Source of the DNA: G016756615 sp050958605
Lineage (GTDB): Bacteria; Pseudomonadota; Alphaproteobacteria; Rhizobiales; Rhizobiaceae
Assembly (NCBI RefSeq): GCF_050958605.1
Contig: NZ_JBJHDO010000001.1
Location: 124,001 to 188,000, forward strand
DNA length: 64,000 nucleotides
Reading direction: 5' to 3'
Notes under the pieces: generated by a model
What the model saw: the letters and a program-made list of their open reading frames with translations, nothing else
Database searches by the model: none
Told to the model about the DNA's origin: nothing
Shown: piece by piece, positions 44,456 through 53,029 of the stretch
How the letters are laid out: each line of letters begins with the position of its first letter
Position numbering within the stretch: position 1 is the stretch's first letter
Translations under genes and position numbers: made by a program

Positions 44456-46117
44456 ATGTCGAACAAGGCTAACGACCCGATCACGCTGGAGATCATACAG
44501 AATTCGCTCCAGGCAACGGCCGACGAGATGTTCGCGGTGATGAAGAAGACCGCGATGAGCTCGATCATCTACGAAGTGCTCGACATGGGCACCGGCATCA
44601 CCGACGCCAAGGGGGCCTTGGCGTCCTCCGGCGCCGGCATTCCCGCCTTCATCGGCGTGCTCGACAAGGCCGTGAAAGTGCTGGTGAAGAAGTTCGACAA
44701 GCCGGGCGACATCGAGCCCGGCGACGTGTTTGTCACCAACGATCCCTATTACGGTGGCGTCACGCATCTCAACGACATCATCGTCGCCATGCCAGTCTTC
44801 GCGGGAGGCCGCATCATCGCCTGGACGGCCAATATCGCCCACAATTCCGACGTGGGCGGCATGGCGCCGGGATCGCTGACAGGCGAGGCGACGGAGATCT
44901 TCCAGGAAGGCCTGCGCCTGCCCGCCGTCAAGATCATCTCGAAGGGCGAGACGATCCGATCGGTGATGGACATCATCAAGGTGAATTCGCGCATGCCCGA
45001 TGTGCTGGAAGGCGACGTCTGGGCGGCCATCGCATCGGTGCGGATCGGCGCGAAGCGTCTCGTCGACCTGGCAGAGAAATACGGCGTGGAGACCTTCGAG
45101 AACGCCATGTCGTCCTTCATGGATTTCGGCGAGCAGGTCTCGTTGAGCGAGCTTGCCAAACTTCCGCACGGTACGTTCGAGCTGTCGGAGGAGCAGGATG
45201 ACGGCCGCATCTTCAACGTGAAGATCACCATCAGCGACACCGAGTTCTTGGTGGACTTGCGCGACAATCCCGACCAGTCCGCCGGACCGGTCAACACGAG
45301 CCGTGACGGCGTCATGGTCTCCGCCCAGATGATCTTCAAGTCGCTGACGGATCCATATTCGCCGGCCAACGAGGGCTCGTTTCGCCCGATCCGTCTGCTG
45401 ACTCGCGAAGGCTCGGTGTTCCAGGCGAAGGAACCGGCGCCTATCGGGTTCTATTACGAGATCGAACTGCGCGTATACGACATCATGTGGCGCTGCCTCG
45501 CGCAACATATGCCGGAACGGCTGGCAGCCGGACATTTCGCCTCGGTTTGCGGAACCTTCATCGGCGGCATCCATCCGGACACGGGCCGTCAATACACCAT
45601 CATCGAGCCCCAGCTCGGTGGCTGGGGTGCAAGCCGGGCCGGTGACGGCAACAGCGCGATCTTTTGTGGCTTCCATGGCGAGACCTATAATTGCCCCGCC
45701 GAGATCAACGAGGCTCGCAACGGCCTCCTGGTCGACCGCATGGAACTCAATCTCGAGCCTGGCGGCGAGGGCAAGTTCACCGGCGGCCGGGGCATCGTGA
45801 TGGACTATCGCATCCGTGGCGACAACGGCTTTCTGACGGCAGGCTATACCCGTTCGAAGTTCCCGCCCTGGTCGCTCGACGGCGGTCTGGAAGGATCGCC
45901 CAACTATGTGAAGGTGATGCGCAAGGACGGCTCGAGTGACCGTTTCTCCTTCGTGTCGGGCCTGACCACCCATACGGACGACGTCATCCGCGTGGTCACC
46001 GGCAATGGTGGCGGTATCGGCGACCCCAAGGAGCGCGATCGTGCCGCCGTCGCGGAGGACATCCGCAACGGGCTGATCACGCCCGAGCGAGCCCGTGAGG
46101 TGTATGGCTTGTCGTGA
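44456..46117 (+). CDS. hyuB: Hydantoinase/oxoprolinase B subunit (HyuB), copy 1
   Basis: The 553-residue protein opens DPITLEIIQNSLQATADEMFAVMKKTAMSSIIYEVLD. FVTNDPYYGGVTHLNDI, AHNSDVGGMAPGS, EIFQEGLRLPAVKI and GHFASVCGTFIGG follow, the standard HyuB blocks including the probable metal-binding Asp/His residues. It is the catalytic partner of HyuA. TAGGAGGGGAAG precedes the ATG. A close paralogue lies at 49366-50937 in the same operon. Confidence 0.93.
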   Translation: MSNKANDPITLEIIQNSLQATADEMFAVMKKTAMSSIIYEVLDMGTGITDAKGALASSGAGIPAFIGVLDKAVKVLVKKFDKPGDIEPGDVFVTNDPYYGGVTHLNDIIVAMPVFAGGRIIAWTANIAHNSDVGGMAPGSLTGEATEIFQEGLRLPAVKIISKGETIRSVMDIIKVNSRMPDVLEGDVWAAIASVRIGAKRLVDLAEKYGVETFENAMSSFMDFGEQVSLSELAKLPHGTFELSEEQDDGRIFNVKITISDTEFLVDLRDNPDQSAGPVNTSRDGVMVSAQMIFKSLTDPYSPANEGSFRPIRLLTREGSVFQAKEPAPIGFYYEIELRVYDIMWRCLAQHMPERLAAGHFASVCGTFIGGIHPDTGRQYTIIEPQLGGWGASRAGDGNSAIFCGFHGETYNCPAEINEARNGLLVDRMELNLEPGGEGKFTGGRGIVMDYRIRGDNGFLTAGYTRSKFPPWSLDGGLEGSPNYVKVMRKDGSSDRFSFVSGLTTHTDDVIRVVTGNGGGIGDPKERDRAAVAEDIRNGLITPERAREVYGLS

Positions 46118-46132
46118 CAAGCCGGGACGAGG

Positions 46133-46159
46133 CCGGTCTGGCGGGCTCCGCCGGACCGG
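46133..46159 (+). promoter_or_regulatory. Strong RNA hairpin in the hyuB-racemase gap
   Basis: A 12-bp stem with one G-U pair (46133-46144 with 46148-46159) closes on a 3-base loop, 15 bases after the hyuB stop. The 170-base gap is the longest in the operon. A TTTT run follows only after 12 bases, so partial attenuation or mRNA processing is more likely than full termination. Confidence 0.5.
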
Positions 46160-46287
46160 GGCAAGAACCTGTTTTCGGCAGCGTCGAAAACAGCAAGGGC
46201 GACCGCCCGTCGCGCCTGTTGGCGCGAAAGCCCAGCGCGGATGCGCGCCGGCGCTTGAGGTCGAAGAACAAGGAAGAGGAGACATTG

Positions 46288-47097
46288 ATGGCCCAGTCAG
46301 AGCCGATCAAGATCATGTATCTTAACCCGGTGGGCAACAGTGACTATGACGGCGTGTTCGCCGACATGGCGCGCGACCACAAGCTGCCGGGAACCGAGGT
46401 CCACATCACCTCACTCCCGCCGAGCGAAGGCTCCTTCACTCATATCGAGTACCGGTCCTACGAAGCGATGGTGACGAAGGGCATCATCCGCGCCGTTCGC
46501 GCCGCTGCGCGTGAAGGCTTCGATGCTCTGGCGATCGGCTGCTTCTACGACACGGCGCTACACGATGCCCGCGAGATCTCGGAGGGCATGATCGTCACCG
46601 CGCCATGCCTTTCGTCCTGCGAGATCGCGGCGACTCTCTCGAACCGTTTCGGCATCGTGGTCGGCCGCCGGAAATGGGTGCACCAGATGCACGACACTGT
46701 GCGCGACTACGGCCACGAGCATCGGCTATCCGGTTTCTATCACGTCGGGCTTGGCGTGAACGACTTCCAGAAGGACCATGCCGAAACCGAGCGGAGGCTC
46801 CTCGAAGCAGGTCGCAAGGCGGTCGAGGAGGACTATGCGGAGGCGCTGATCCTCGGCTGTACCATGGAGATCGGCTTCTACAGGGAAGTCGAGAAGAAGC
46901 TCGGCGTGCCGGTCATCGACCCGTCGATCGCAGCACTCAAGCGGGCCGAATACGGCGCCGTATTGAAGCGCCAATGCGGCTGGGTGCCGAGCCGTCGCTG
47001 GTCGAGCGAGCCGCCGCCGGAAGAAGAGATCGCCTGCTTCGGCCAGTTCGATACGAATGAACCCTTCGGCAACAGGGTCGTGGTCGAAGCGGCCTAG
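46288..47097 (+). CDS. Aspartate/glutamate/hydantoin racemase family protein
   Basis: The 269-residue protein has the two-Cys layout of cofactor-independent racemases: first Cys in FDALAIGCFYDTALH, second in ALILGCTMEIGF. Its N-terminus reads IMYLNPVGNSDYD, as in hydantoin racemase (HyuE: LNPN). It would interconvert D and L forms of the substrate or product of the HyuAB step. The ATG at 46288 has GGAAGAGGAG upstream; an in-frame extension back to 46114 is Arg/Ser-rich and crosses the hairpin, so it was rejected. Confidence 0.87.
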   Translation: MAQSEPIKIMYLNPVGNSDYDGVFADMARDHKLPGTEVHITSLPPSEGSFTHIEYRSYEAMVTKGIIRAVRAAAREGFDALAIGCFYDTALHDAREISEGMIVTAPCLSSCEIAATLSNRFGIVVGRRKWVHQMHDTVRDYGHEHRLSGFYHVGLGVNDFQKDHAETERRLLEAGRKAVEEDYAEALILGCTMEIGFYREVEKKLGVPVIDPSIAALKRAEYGAVLKRQCGWVPSRRWSSEPPPEEEIACFGQFDTNEPFGNRVVVEAA

Positions 47098-47172
47098 CCG
47101 GTTGCGTGCAAATGCACTCCTTGGCCCTGGCACCAGCAACATCCGCCTCCGAATTCATGGAAAGGAAATACA

Positions 47173-48273
47173 GTGAAAGTCGATACCAAGCAGCGGCTTG
47201 CCGCCCTTCGGGCCAGGATGAAAGACACGGGAACGAGCCTCGTCGCCATCGCTCCCGGCTCGCACATGGACTGGCTGCTCGGCTTCCATCCGCATCCGGA
47301 TGAACGTCCCTGCCTGCTGCTGGTCGCGCCCGAGAAAGAGACCTTCCTGATGCCGGTGCTCAACGCCGAGGGTTCGCGCGAGAGTACCGACATCTCCTTC
47401 TTCACCTGGGCTGACGCGGATGGACCGCAAGCTGCGCTCGAGGCCGCTCTCGACGAGATCGGCGCGCGCAGCGTCGAGAAGGTGGTGCTGGATGAAACCA
47501 TGCGCGCCGATTTCGCGCTTCTGCTGCTGGATGCCATTCCGGGCGCCCGCCACAGCTTCACGGCCGACACCGTCGGCGCACTGCGCATGCGCAAGGATGC
47601 GGCCGAATTCGCCAAGCTGAAGATGAATGCCGCTATCGCCGACCGCGCCATGCAGAAGGCTTTTGGCTCGATCCGGCCGGGCATGACCGAACAGGACCTA
47701 GCCGCCGTGGTGAAGGATCACTTCGCGTCGGAGGGCGCGGTTCCGTCTTTCTGGATCGTCGGGGCGGCCGGCAACGGCGCCTTCCCCCATCACCAGACGA
47801 GCGATCGCAAGTTGCAGGAAGGTGATGCCGTCGTGATCGACATTGGAGCGCGCACGGAAGGCTTCCCGAGCGACATCACGCGCATGGCCGTGGTCGGACG
47901 GCCGCCGGAAGGTTACGGACAGATCCACACCATCGTCGAAAAGGCCGTCCAGGCTGCCCTCAAGGCGGCCAGGCCGGGCGTGCTGGCCAAGGAAGTGGAC
48001 GCGGCGGCGCGCAAGGTGATCGCCGACGCCGGTTACGGCGAGTATTTCGTCCACCGCACAGGTCACGGGATGGGCATCGACGGCCACGAGCCGCCCTATA
48101 TCACGGCAACGTCGGAAACCGTGCTGGAGGACGGAATGGTGTTCTCGATCGAACCCGGCATCTACCTGCCGGGCCGCTTTGGCATCCGACTCGAGGAGAT
48201 CGTCATATTGCGCGAAGACGGTCCGGAGATCCTGTCGTCGCTGCCCCGCGACCTCCACGTGGCGCAAGCCTGA
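47173..48273 (+). CDS. M24-family aminopeptidase (Xaa-Pro dipeptidase-like)
   Basis: The 366-residue protein has an N-terminal creatinase-type domain (~1-130) and a pita-bread catalytic domain. The metal ligands are visible: DAVVIDIGARTEGFPSDITRM (two Asp), HRTGHGMGIDGHEPPY (His), FSIEPGIYLPG (Glu) and GIRLEEIVIL (Glu). It hydrolyses X-Pro or related amide bonds. The GTG at 47173 is preceded by AAAGGAAATACA. In this operon it may cleave a dipeptide or the carbamoyl/peptide product. Confidence 0.9.
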   Translation: MKVDTKQRLAALRARMKDTGTSLVAIAPGSHMDWLLGFHPHPDERPCLLLVAPEKETFLMPVLNAEGSRESTDISFFTWADADGPQAALEAALDEIGARSVEKVVLDETMRADFALLLLDAIPGARHSFTADTVGALRMRKDAAEFAKLKMNAAIADRAMQKAFGSIRPGMTEQDLAAVVKDHFASEGAVPSFWIVGAAGNGAFPHHQTSDRKLQEGDAVVIDIGARTEGFPSDITRMAVVGRPPEGYGQIHTIVEKAVQAALKAARPGVLAKEVDAAARKVIADAGYGEYFVHRTGHGMGIDGHEPPYITATSETVLEDGMVFSIEPGIYLPGRFGIRLEEIVILREDGPEILSSLPRDLHVAQA

Positions 48274-48294
48274 GCCGGAAGCGAAAGGAACCTT

Positions 48295-49293
48295 ATGCCC
48301 CGTGCCTGGCAGATCCATGACTATTCAGGCTATCGCTGCCTCAAGCTCGGCGAGGTGCCTATCGAGGAGCCGGGCCCGGGCGAAGTCCGACTTCGTGTCG
48401 AGGCCTTCGCCCTGAACTGGGGCGATATGGACCTGATGAAGGACAACTATTCCTTCAGCTTTCCGCGGTTTCCCGCCCGCGTCGGGATCGAGGCGGCAGG
48501 GATCGTCGATGCGATCGGACCGCAGACCGCAGGCTTCGCCATCGGCGAACGTGTCTCCACGCTCCCTTATTTTTATTACGACAGGGGCGCGAGCACGGAG
48601 TCGCTCGTCATCGACGCGCGCTACGTGACGAAAGCGGTGCCGAACCTCTCGGCCGTGGAGAACGCTTCGATCTGGATGCAGTATCTGACGGCCTATTTCC
48701 CGCTCGCCGAAGTGTCCAAAGTGGGGTCGGGCAGCCACGTCCTTGCGACGGCGGCTACCAGCACTGCGGGTGGGGCATCTCTTGAGATCGGCCGCATTCT
48801 CGGGGCGACCATGATCGGCACCACCCGCTTTCCGGAGAACGTCGGCTACCTCAGGGAAATGGGGGCGAACCATGTGATCGTCACCGGCAAGGACGATCTT
48901 GCCGGTGAGATCATGGAAATCACGGGCGGCAGGGGTGTCGATATGGTTTTCGACCCGGTCGGCGCGGGCCTCATCGCCCGATACAGCCCGGCGCTCGCCC
49001 GCAATGCGCGTATCTATTTCTACGGGACGCTCGACACTGCACGTCCTGAACTGCCCGTCGTGGACATGTTCCAGAAGAATGCCGTGTTCCATCCCTATTC
49101 GGTGTTCAACTATGTCGAGGATCCCGCCATGCTCGCCAAGGGCGAGGCGTTTATCCATGACATGCTGACGCAGGGCCGCATCCGTCCCAGGATCGACCGC
49201 GTCTATCCGATGGAGAAGTACATCGAGGCCTTCGACTATCTGAGCCAGCCGCGCACGACGCATGGTAAGGTGGTGATCGAAACGGGTCTTTGA
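48295..49293 (+). CDS. Zinc-independent MDR oxidoreductase (quinone oxidoreductase-like)
   Basis: The 332-residue medium-chain dehydrogenase has an N-terminal GroES-like part (PGPGEVRLRVEAFALNWGDMDLM) that lacks the catalytic zinc Cys/His set. An NADPH-binding Rossmann domain follows (SHVLATAATSTAGGASLEIGR, variant of AxxGGxG; GRGVDMVFDPVGAG). It probably reduces or oxidises an alkene/quinone or aldehyde intermediate. It lies 21 bases after the M24 gene. Confidence 0.87.
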   Translation: MPRAWQIHDYSGYRCLKLGEVPIEEPGPGEVRLRVEAFALNWGDMDLMKDNYSFSFPRFPARVGIEAAGIVDAIGPQTAGFAIGERVSTLPYFYYDRGASTESLVIDARYVTKAVPNLSAVENASIWMQYLTAYFPLAEVSKVGSGSHVLATAATSTAGGASLEIGRILGATMIGTTRFPENVGYLREMGANHVIVTGKDDLAGEIMEITGGRGVDMVFDPVGAGLIARYSPALARNARIYFYGTLDTARPELPVVDMFQKNAVFHPYSVFNYVEDPAMLAKGEAFIHDMLTQGRIRPRIDRVYPMEKYIEAFDYLSQPRTTHGKVVIETGL

Positions 49294-49317
49294 AAGCGCT
49301 GCGGCTGCTGCCTTGTC

Positions 49318-49346
49318 GGGCGGACCACCCAGGCGAACGTCCGCCC
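49318..49346 (+). promoter_or_regulatory. Hairpin before the second hyuB
   Basis: A perfect 8-bp stem (GGGCGGAC / GTCCGCCC) with a 13-base loop sits in the 72-base gap before hyuB copy 2. No T-tract follows. It may tune expression of the last gene of the operon. Confidence 0.4.
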
Positions 49347-49365
49347 CGGATCGGAGGAAAAGATC

Positions 49366-50937
49366 ATGATAAATCGCGCCGAGGACCCAATCACCGCGAC
49401 GGTGATCCAGGCCGGTCTGGTCGCGGCCGCCGACGAGATGTTCGCGGTGCTGAAAAAGACCGCGATGAGCCCGATCATCTATGAGGTGCTCGATGTCGGC
49501 ACCGGCATCACGGACCGTGACGGCGAACTCGTCAGTTCGGGCGCCGGCATTCCCACTTTCGTCGGCGTGCTCGACAAGGCGGTGAAACGTATTGTCGCCC
49601 TGCATGGTCTGGAGAACATCGGCGACGGCGACTGCTTCGTGACCAACGATCCCTATTATGGCGGCGTCACCCATCTCAACGACGTGGTCATCGCGCTGCC
49701 GGTTTTCGTCGAGGGCGAATGTGTCGCCTGGACCGCGTCCATCGCGCATTGGAACGATGTCGGAGGCAAGACGCCGGGCTCGATGGCCGTTGACGTTTCG
49801 GAGATATTCCAGGAGGGGCTGCGTCTGCCGGCGGTGAAGCTCTTCGACAGAGGCAAGCCCATCCCTTCCGTTTTCGACATCATCGCCGCCAATTCGCGTC
49901 TGCCGGATTTCGTGCTCGGCGATCTCTGGGCTCAGGTCGCGGCCAGCCGCAAGGCCGAGACGCGCATCCGACAGCTCGTCGAAACCTATGGGCCGGAATC
50001 CTATCACGCCGCGCTGAGAGACCTCTTCGAGGAGGGCGCAAGGCGTGGCCATGCAGGGCTTGGGGCCATCCCGCATGGCACCTATCCGGTGGAAGAGGAA
50101 CAGGACGATGGCGCGATCTGGCGCGCCTCCATCACCATCACGAGGGATCGCTTCACGGTCGACCTGACCGGCAATCCCAGGCAGCGTGACGCGCCCTACA
50201 ACACCAGCCGCGACGGCGCGGTGATCTCCTGCCAGATGATCTTCAAGGCGTTGACCGACCCGACGCTTTTCGCAAACGCCGGCTCCTTCCGGGCCCTCGA
50301 AGTGATCACAGAGCCCGGCACCATCTTCCATGCCGAGGGCAGTGCCCCCCACGGCTATTACTTCGAGACACGCATTCGGCTCTACGACATGCTGTGGCGG
50401 TGCATGGCCGAGGCCATGCCGGAACGTCTGCCTGCCGGCCATTTCGCCTCGATCTGCGGCACGGTGATTGCGGGCGACCACCCTGATACGGGCCGGCGCT
50501 ACACCATGGTCGAGCCGCAGATGGGCGGGTGGGGCGCGACCGCGGCCCGTGATGGACTGGACGCCATGTATTCGGCCAGTCATGGCGAGACCTTCAACTG
50601 TCCCGTTGAGATCTGCGAGGCGCGGTATGGCATAGATGTCGGCCATAAGCGTCTCAACGAGAGCCAGGAGGGCCGGGGGCTGCATACAGGCGGCAAGGGG
50701 CTTTCCGTCAGCTACCGGCCGCGCGGCAGGGCAGTCCTCTCGGCAGGTTACAGCCGCAACCGACATCCCGCCTGGGGGCTTGCCGACGGCGAGGATGGCG
50801 GCATCAACGGGCTGTCGATCGTCCGTCGGGACGGAGCGCGCGAACGCCATGCTTTCGTCAGCGGCCTGGTGGTCGAGCCCGGCGACGAGATTCTGATCGA
50901 CACTGCCAATGGCGGCGGCTGGGGGAGGCCTGCTTAA
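49366..50937 (+). CDS. Hydantoinase/oxoprolinase B subunit (HyuB), copy 2
   Basis: The 523-residue paralogue of the HyuB at 44456-46117 aligns block by block: DEMFAVLKKTAMSPIIYEVLD, FVTNDPYYGGVTHLND, AHWNDVGGKTPGS, EIFQEGLRLPAVKL, GHFASICGTVIAG. GGAGGAAAAGATC precedes the ATG. There is no second HyuA nearby, so it either shares HyuA or acts on a second substrate. The C-terminus is about 30 residues shorter than copy 1. Confidence 0.92.
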   Translation: MINRAEDPITATVIQAGLVAAADEMFAVLKKTAMSPIIYEVLDVGTGITDRDGELVSSGAGIPTFVGVLDKAVKRIVALHGLENIGDGDCFVTNDPYYGGVTHLNDVVIALPVFVEGECVAWTASIAHWNDVGGKTPGSMAVDVSEIFQEGLRLPAVKLFDRGKPIPSVFDIIAANSRLPDFVLGDLWAQVAASRKAETRIRQLVETYGPESYHAALRDLFEEGARRGHAGLGAIPHGTYPVEEEQDDGAIWRASITITRDRFTVDLTGNPRQRDAPYNTSRDGAVISCQMIFKALTDPTLFANAGSFRALEVITEPGTIFHAEGSAPHGYYFETRIRLYDMLWRCMAEAMPERLPAGHFASICGTVIAGDHPDTGRRYTMVEPQMGGWGATAARDGLDAMYSASHGETFNCPVEICEARYGIDVGHKRLNESQEGRGLHTGGKGLSVSYRPRGRAVLSAGYSRNRHPAWGLADGEDGGINGLSIVRRDGARERHAFVSGLVVEPGDEILIDTANGGGWGRPA

Positions 50938-50999
50938 GGTTGCCTTAAGCCGGCTGGCGATCTCTGCTCCTCGCGAAAACGTTGCGGAGCACCGCCGAC

Positions 51000-51503
51000 A
51001 TGAACACTCGAACCCACGCCTTGCAAGCGCGGTCTGCGCTCATTGGCACGATCCGCTGCACTACGGTTGCCGCTGTCCTCGCCATTGGTTTTGTTTTCGG
51101 GACGAGTGCGGTGTCCTTCGCGCGGATTTCGTTGAGCGCGCCGCCCAAGCTGCCGTTTGTCGAGGTCGACAACCTGTCGGACTTGCTGGCGAGGCTCGAG
51201 GCCGACGGACCTGTCTTGGTCTATTTCTCCGCCGATTGGTGCGCGATCTGCTCGAAGATCGAACGTCGCGTGTTTCCCGATTCGCGCGTCGTTGAGGCTC
51301 TTGCTGCATTTCGCCTCGTGAAGGTCGACCTCACCAGGCTCGATGCCGAGCGTGAAGCCTTGATGAAGGAATTGCGCGTGGCGGGCCCGCCGAGCATGGT
51401 TTTCTTCGGAAACGGCAAGCGGGAGGTCGACGGAACGCGTCTCGTCGGCCCGATCGATGCGCGTACACTGGTCGCATCCGCCCTGCGGGCGGGAGCGGAA
51501 TAG
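51000..51503 (+). CDS. Thioredoxin-fold envelope protein (DsbD C-terminal-domain-like)
   Basis: The 167-residue protein has an N-terminal membrane anchor or signal segment (TTVAAVLAIGFVFGTSAVSFA, ~residues 20-41). A thioredoxin domain follows with the redox motif WCAIC in VYFSADWCAICSKIE and the cis-Pro loop AGPPSMVFFG. This resembles the gamma domain of DsbD and thioredoxin_7 proteins that pass electrons in the periplasm. The ATG at 51000 has GGAG ten bases upstream. Its position before a Spy-like gene and a Cpx-like pair suggests envelope protein quality control. Confidence 0.82.
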   Translation: MNTRTHALQARSALIGTIRCTTVAAVLAIGFVFGTSAVSFARISLSAPPKLPFVEVDNLSDLLARLEADGPVLVYFSADWCAICSKIERRVFPDSRVVEALAAFRLVKVDLTRLDAEREALMKELRVAGPPSMVFFGNGKREVDGTRLVGPIDARTLVASALRAGAE

Positions 51504-51628
51504 GGTGAACGCCATTCCAATCGGCCCGCTCGTCCTGGCAAGTGATCGCGCTTGTCGAGAGGATCAGTCGATTGGAAAGATGGTGGCGGCCTGCAGAGAA
51601 CCACCAGCGGCAGCGCTGCCCGGCCAGC

Positions 51629-51643
51629 TTTACATTTCTTTAC
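51629..51643 (-). promoter_or_regulatory. CpxR-box-like site upstream of the Spy-like gene
   Basis: On the minus strand the 15 bases read GTAAA-N5-GTAAA, identical to the E. coli CpxR consensus. On the plus strand this is a CTTTACA direct repeat with a 10-base period (51628 and 51638). It lies 72 bases upstream of the Spy-like ATG and overlaps a TTTACA hexamer that could be the -35. It is the likely target of the response regulator at 52328-53029. Confidence 0.55.
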
Positions 51644-51715
51644 AATCTCCCCGAACAGGGGAAATCTGCCGGGCGTAGGGTCCCTTCAATCCCAACAGGA
51701 CGAAGGACCAGCTCC

Positions 51716-52252
51716 ATGGAAACGGATCACAACCACGAAACCGAGGCTGCCGTCACCAAGTCGCCGAAAGGTCCCCAGTGGGGACGATGGCTTGCCATTG
51801 GCGTGATCGCCTTGGTCGGCCTCGGCGGGCTTGGGCTCGTCGCCGCGCAGAGCGACGACTTCGGCCGCGGCATGCATGGCCACATGATGCACGGCGGGAT
51901 GGGCGAGAGAGGCTTTTCCGAGAGACGGCTCGGTTACATTCTGGACGCCATCAAGGCGACACCTGAACAGTCGGAGAAGCTCAAGGCAATTGTGAGCAGG
52001 ACGCGCGACGATATGCGCTCCACCCGTGAAGGTTTCATCGACGCCCGCGACCAGATAGCGGAAATCCTGGGGGCATCGACGATCGACAGGGCGGCGGCAG
52101 AGAAGCTGCGCACCGAGCGTATCCAGGCAGTGGATGATGCATCGAAGAAGCTGACCACGGCGCTTCTCGACGCCGCCGAAGTTCTGACGCCCGAGCAACG
52201 GGCTGAGCTCCTCCAGCATTTCAAGGAGCGCAGGGCTTTCCATCGATGGTAA
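51716..52252 (+). CDS. Spy/CpxP-like periplasmic LTxxQ protein
   Basis: The 178-residue protein has a short cytoplasmic N-terminus, a membrane or signal segment (WLAIGVIALVGLGGLGLVAAQ, ~residues 25-45) and a His/Met-rich stretch (GMHGHMMHGGMG) that could bind copper or zinc. A helical domain follows with two LTxxQ-type motifs (ATPEQSEKL, LTPEQRAEL). The family includes CpxP and Spy, periplasmic chaperones and stress sensors, and heavy-metal resistance proteins. The ATG at 51716 has AAGGA upstream. The response regulator starts 75 bases downstream, so the three genes form one module. Confidence 0.85.
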   Translation: METDHNHETEAAVTKSPKGPQWGRWLAIGVIALVGLGGLGLVAAQSDDFGRGMHGHMMHGGMGERGFSERRLGYILDAIKATPEQSEKLKAIVSRTRDDMRSTREGFIDARDQIAEILGASTIDRAAAEKLRTERIQAVDDASKKLTTALLDAAEVLTPEQRAELLQHFKERRAFHRW

Positions 52253-52327
52253 GTCTCCCCTAGACGACAAGACGACGGCATCGGATCGGTTCTCAATGGT
52301 GCCCGATGCTCAAGGAGAACGAACGGC

Positions 52328-53029
52328 ATGGCGGAAGAGGTTCTGATCGTCGATGACGACACGCGACTGTCCGCCATGCTTTCGGACTACCTCTCGGCCA
52401 ATGGCTTTTCCGTGCACCGGGTGGCGGACGGCGCTGCCGGCCTGGCAGAACTGTCGCGTCGCGGGCCAGATATCGTCGTGCTTGATGTCATGATGCCCGG
52501 CATAGACGGCTTCGAGACGTGCCGGCGCATGCGTGCTGTCTCGGATGTTCCGATCCTTATGCTCACAGCGAAAGGCGACGAGACGGACCGGATCGTAGGG
52601 CTGGAGATCGGGGCGGACGACTACCTGCCCAAGCCGTTCAATCCACGCGAGCTGCTCGCCCGGCTGCGCGCTATCCTGCGCAGGCGCAACGCCGGATCGG
52701 GCGCGCCAGCCAGGCTCCTGCGCTTTGGCAGGCTCGAAATCGACCCGGGCTCGCGGACCGTTCGTATCGACGGCCAGGAGAAGGGGTTGACGAGCTACCA
52801 GTTCGACATTCTCGTGACGCTCGCCGAAAGCGCCGGCCGTATCCTGTCGCGTGAGCAATTGATGGATATGGTGAGAGGCGAAGAGCTCGACGCCTTTGAT
52901 CGGTCGATCGATGTGCACATCTCGCGCATTCGAGCAGCGATCGAGGCCGATCCCAGGCACCCACGCCGCATCGTGACCGTACGTGGCAGCGGTTATGTCT
53001 TTGCCCGGTATCAGGACGATGAACGATGA
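52328..53029 (+). CDS. OmpR/PhoB-family response regulator (CpxR-like)
   Basis: The 233-residue protein has a receiver domain (VDDDTRLSAML, phospho-acceptor D53 in VVLDVMMPGIDG, Lys in YLPKPFNPREL). A winged-helix DNA-binding domain follows (LTSYQFDILVTLAESAGRILSREQL, SIDVHISRIRAAIE, RGSGYVF). This layout binds direct repeats with 10-11-base spacing, as found at 51629-51643. The kinase starts with an ATGA overlap. Confidence 0.94.
   Translation: MAEEVLIVDDDTRLSAMLSDYLSANGFSVHRVADGAAGLAELSRRGPDIVVLDVMMPGIDGFETCRRMRAVSDVPILMLTAKGDETDRIVGLEIGADDYLPKPFNPRELLARLRAILRRRNAGSGAPARLLRFGRLEIDPGSRTVRIDGQEKGLTSYQFDILVTLAESAGRILSREQLMDMVRGEELDAFDRSIDVHISRIRAAIEADPRHPRRIVTVRGSGYVFARYQDDER

Noticed and set aside
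43523..46285. 920-residue minus-strand open frame opposite hyuA and hyuB
   Set aside because: Antisense shadow of strong coding sequence in GC-rich DNA; Asp/Arg/His-rich, without family motifs or a ribosome binding site.
46114..46287. N-terminal extension of the racemase
   Set aside because: The extension is Arg/Ser/Gly-rich, runs through a strong hairpin and lacks a binding site, whereas ATG 46288 has an excellent one.
48325..50850. 841-residue minus-strand open frame opposite the oxidoreductase and second hyuB
   Set aside because: Same shadow effect; the plus-strand genes have complete family motifs and proper starts.
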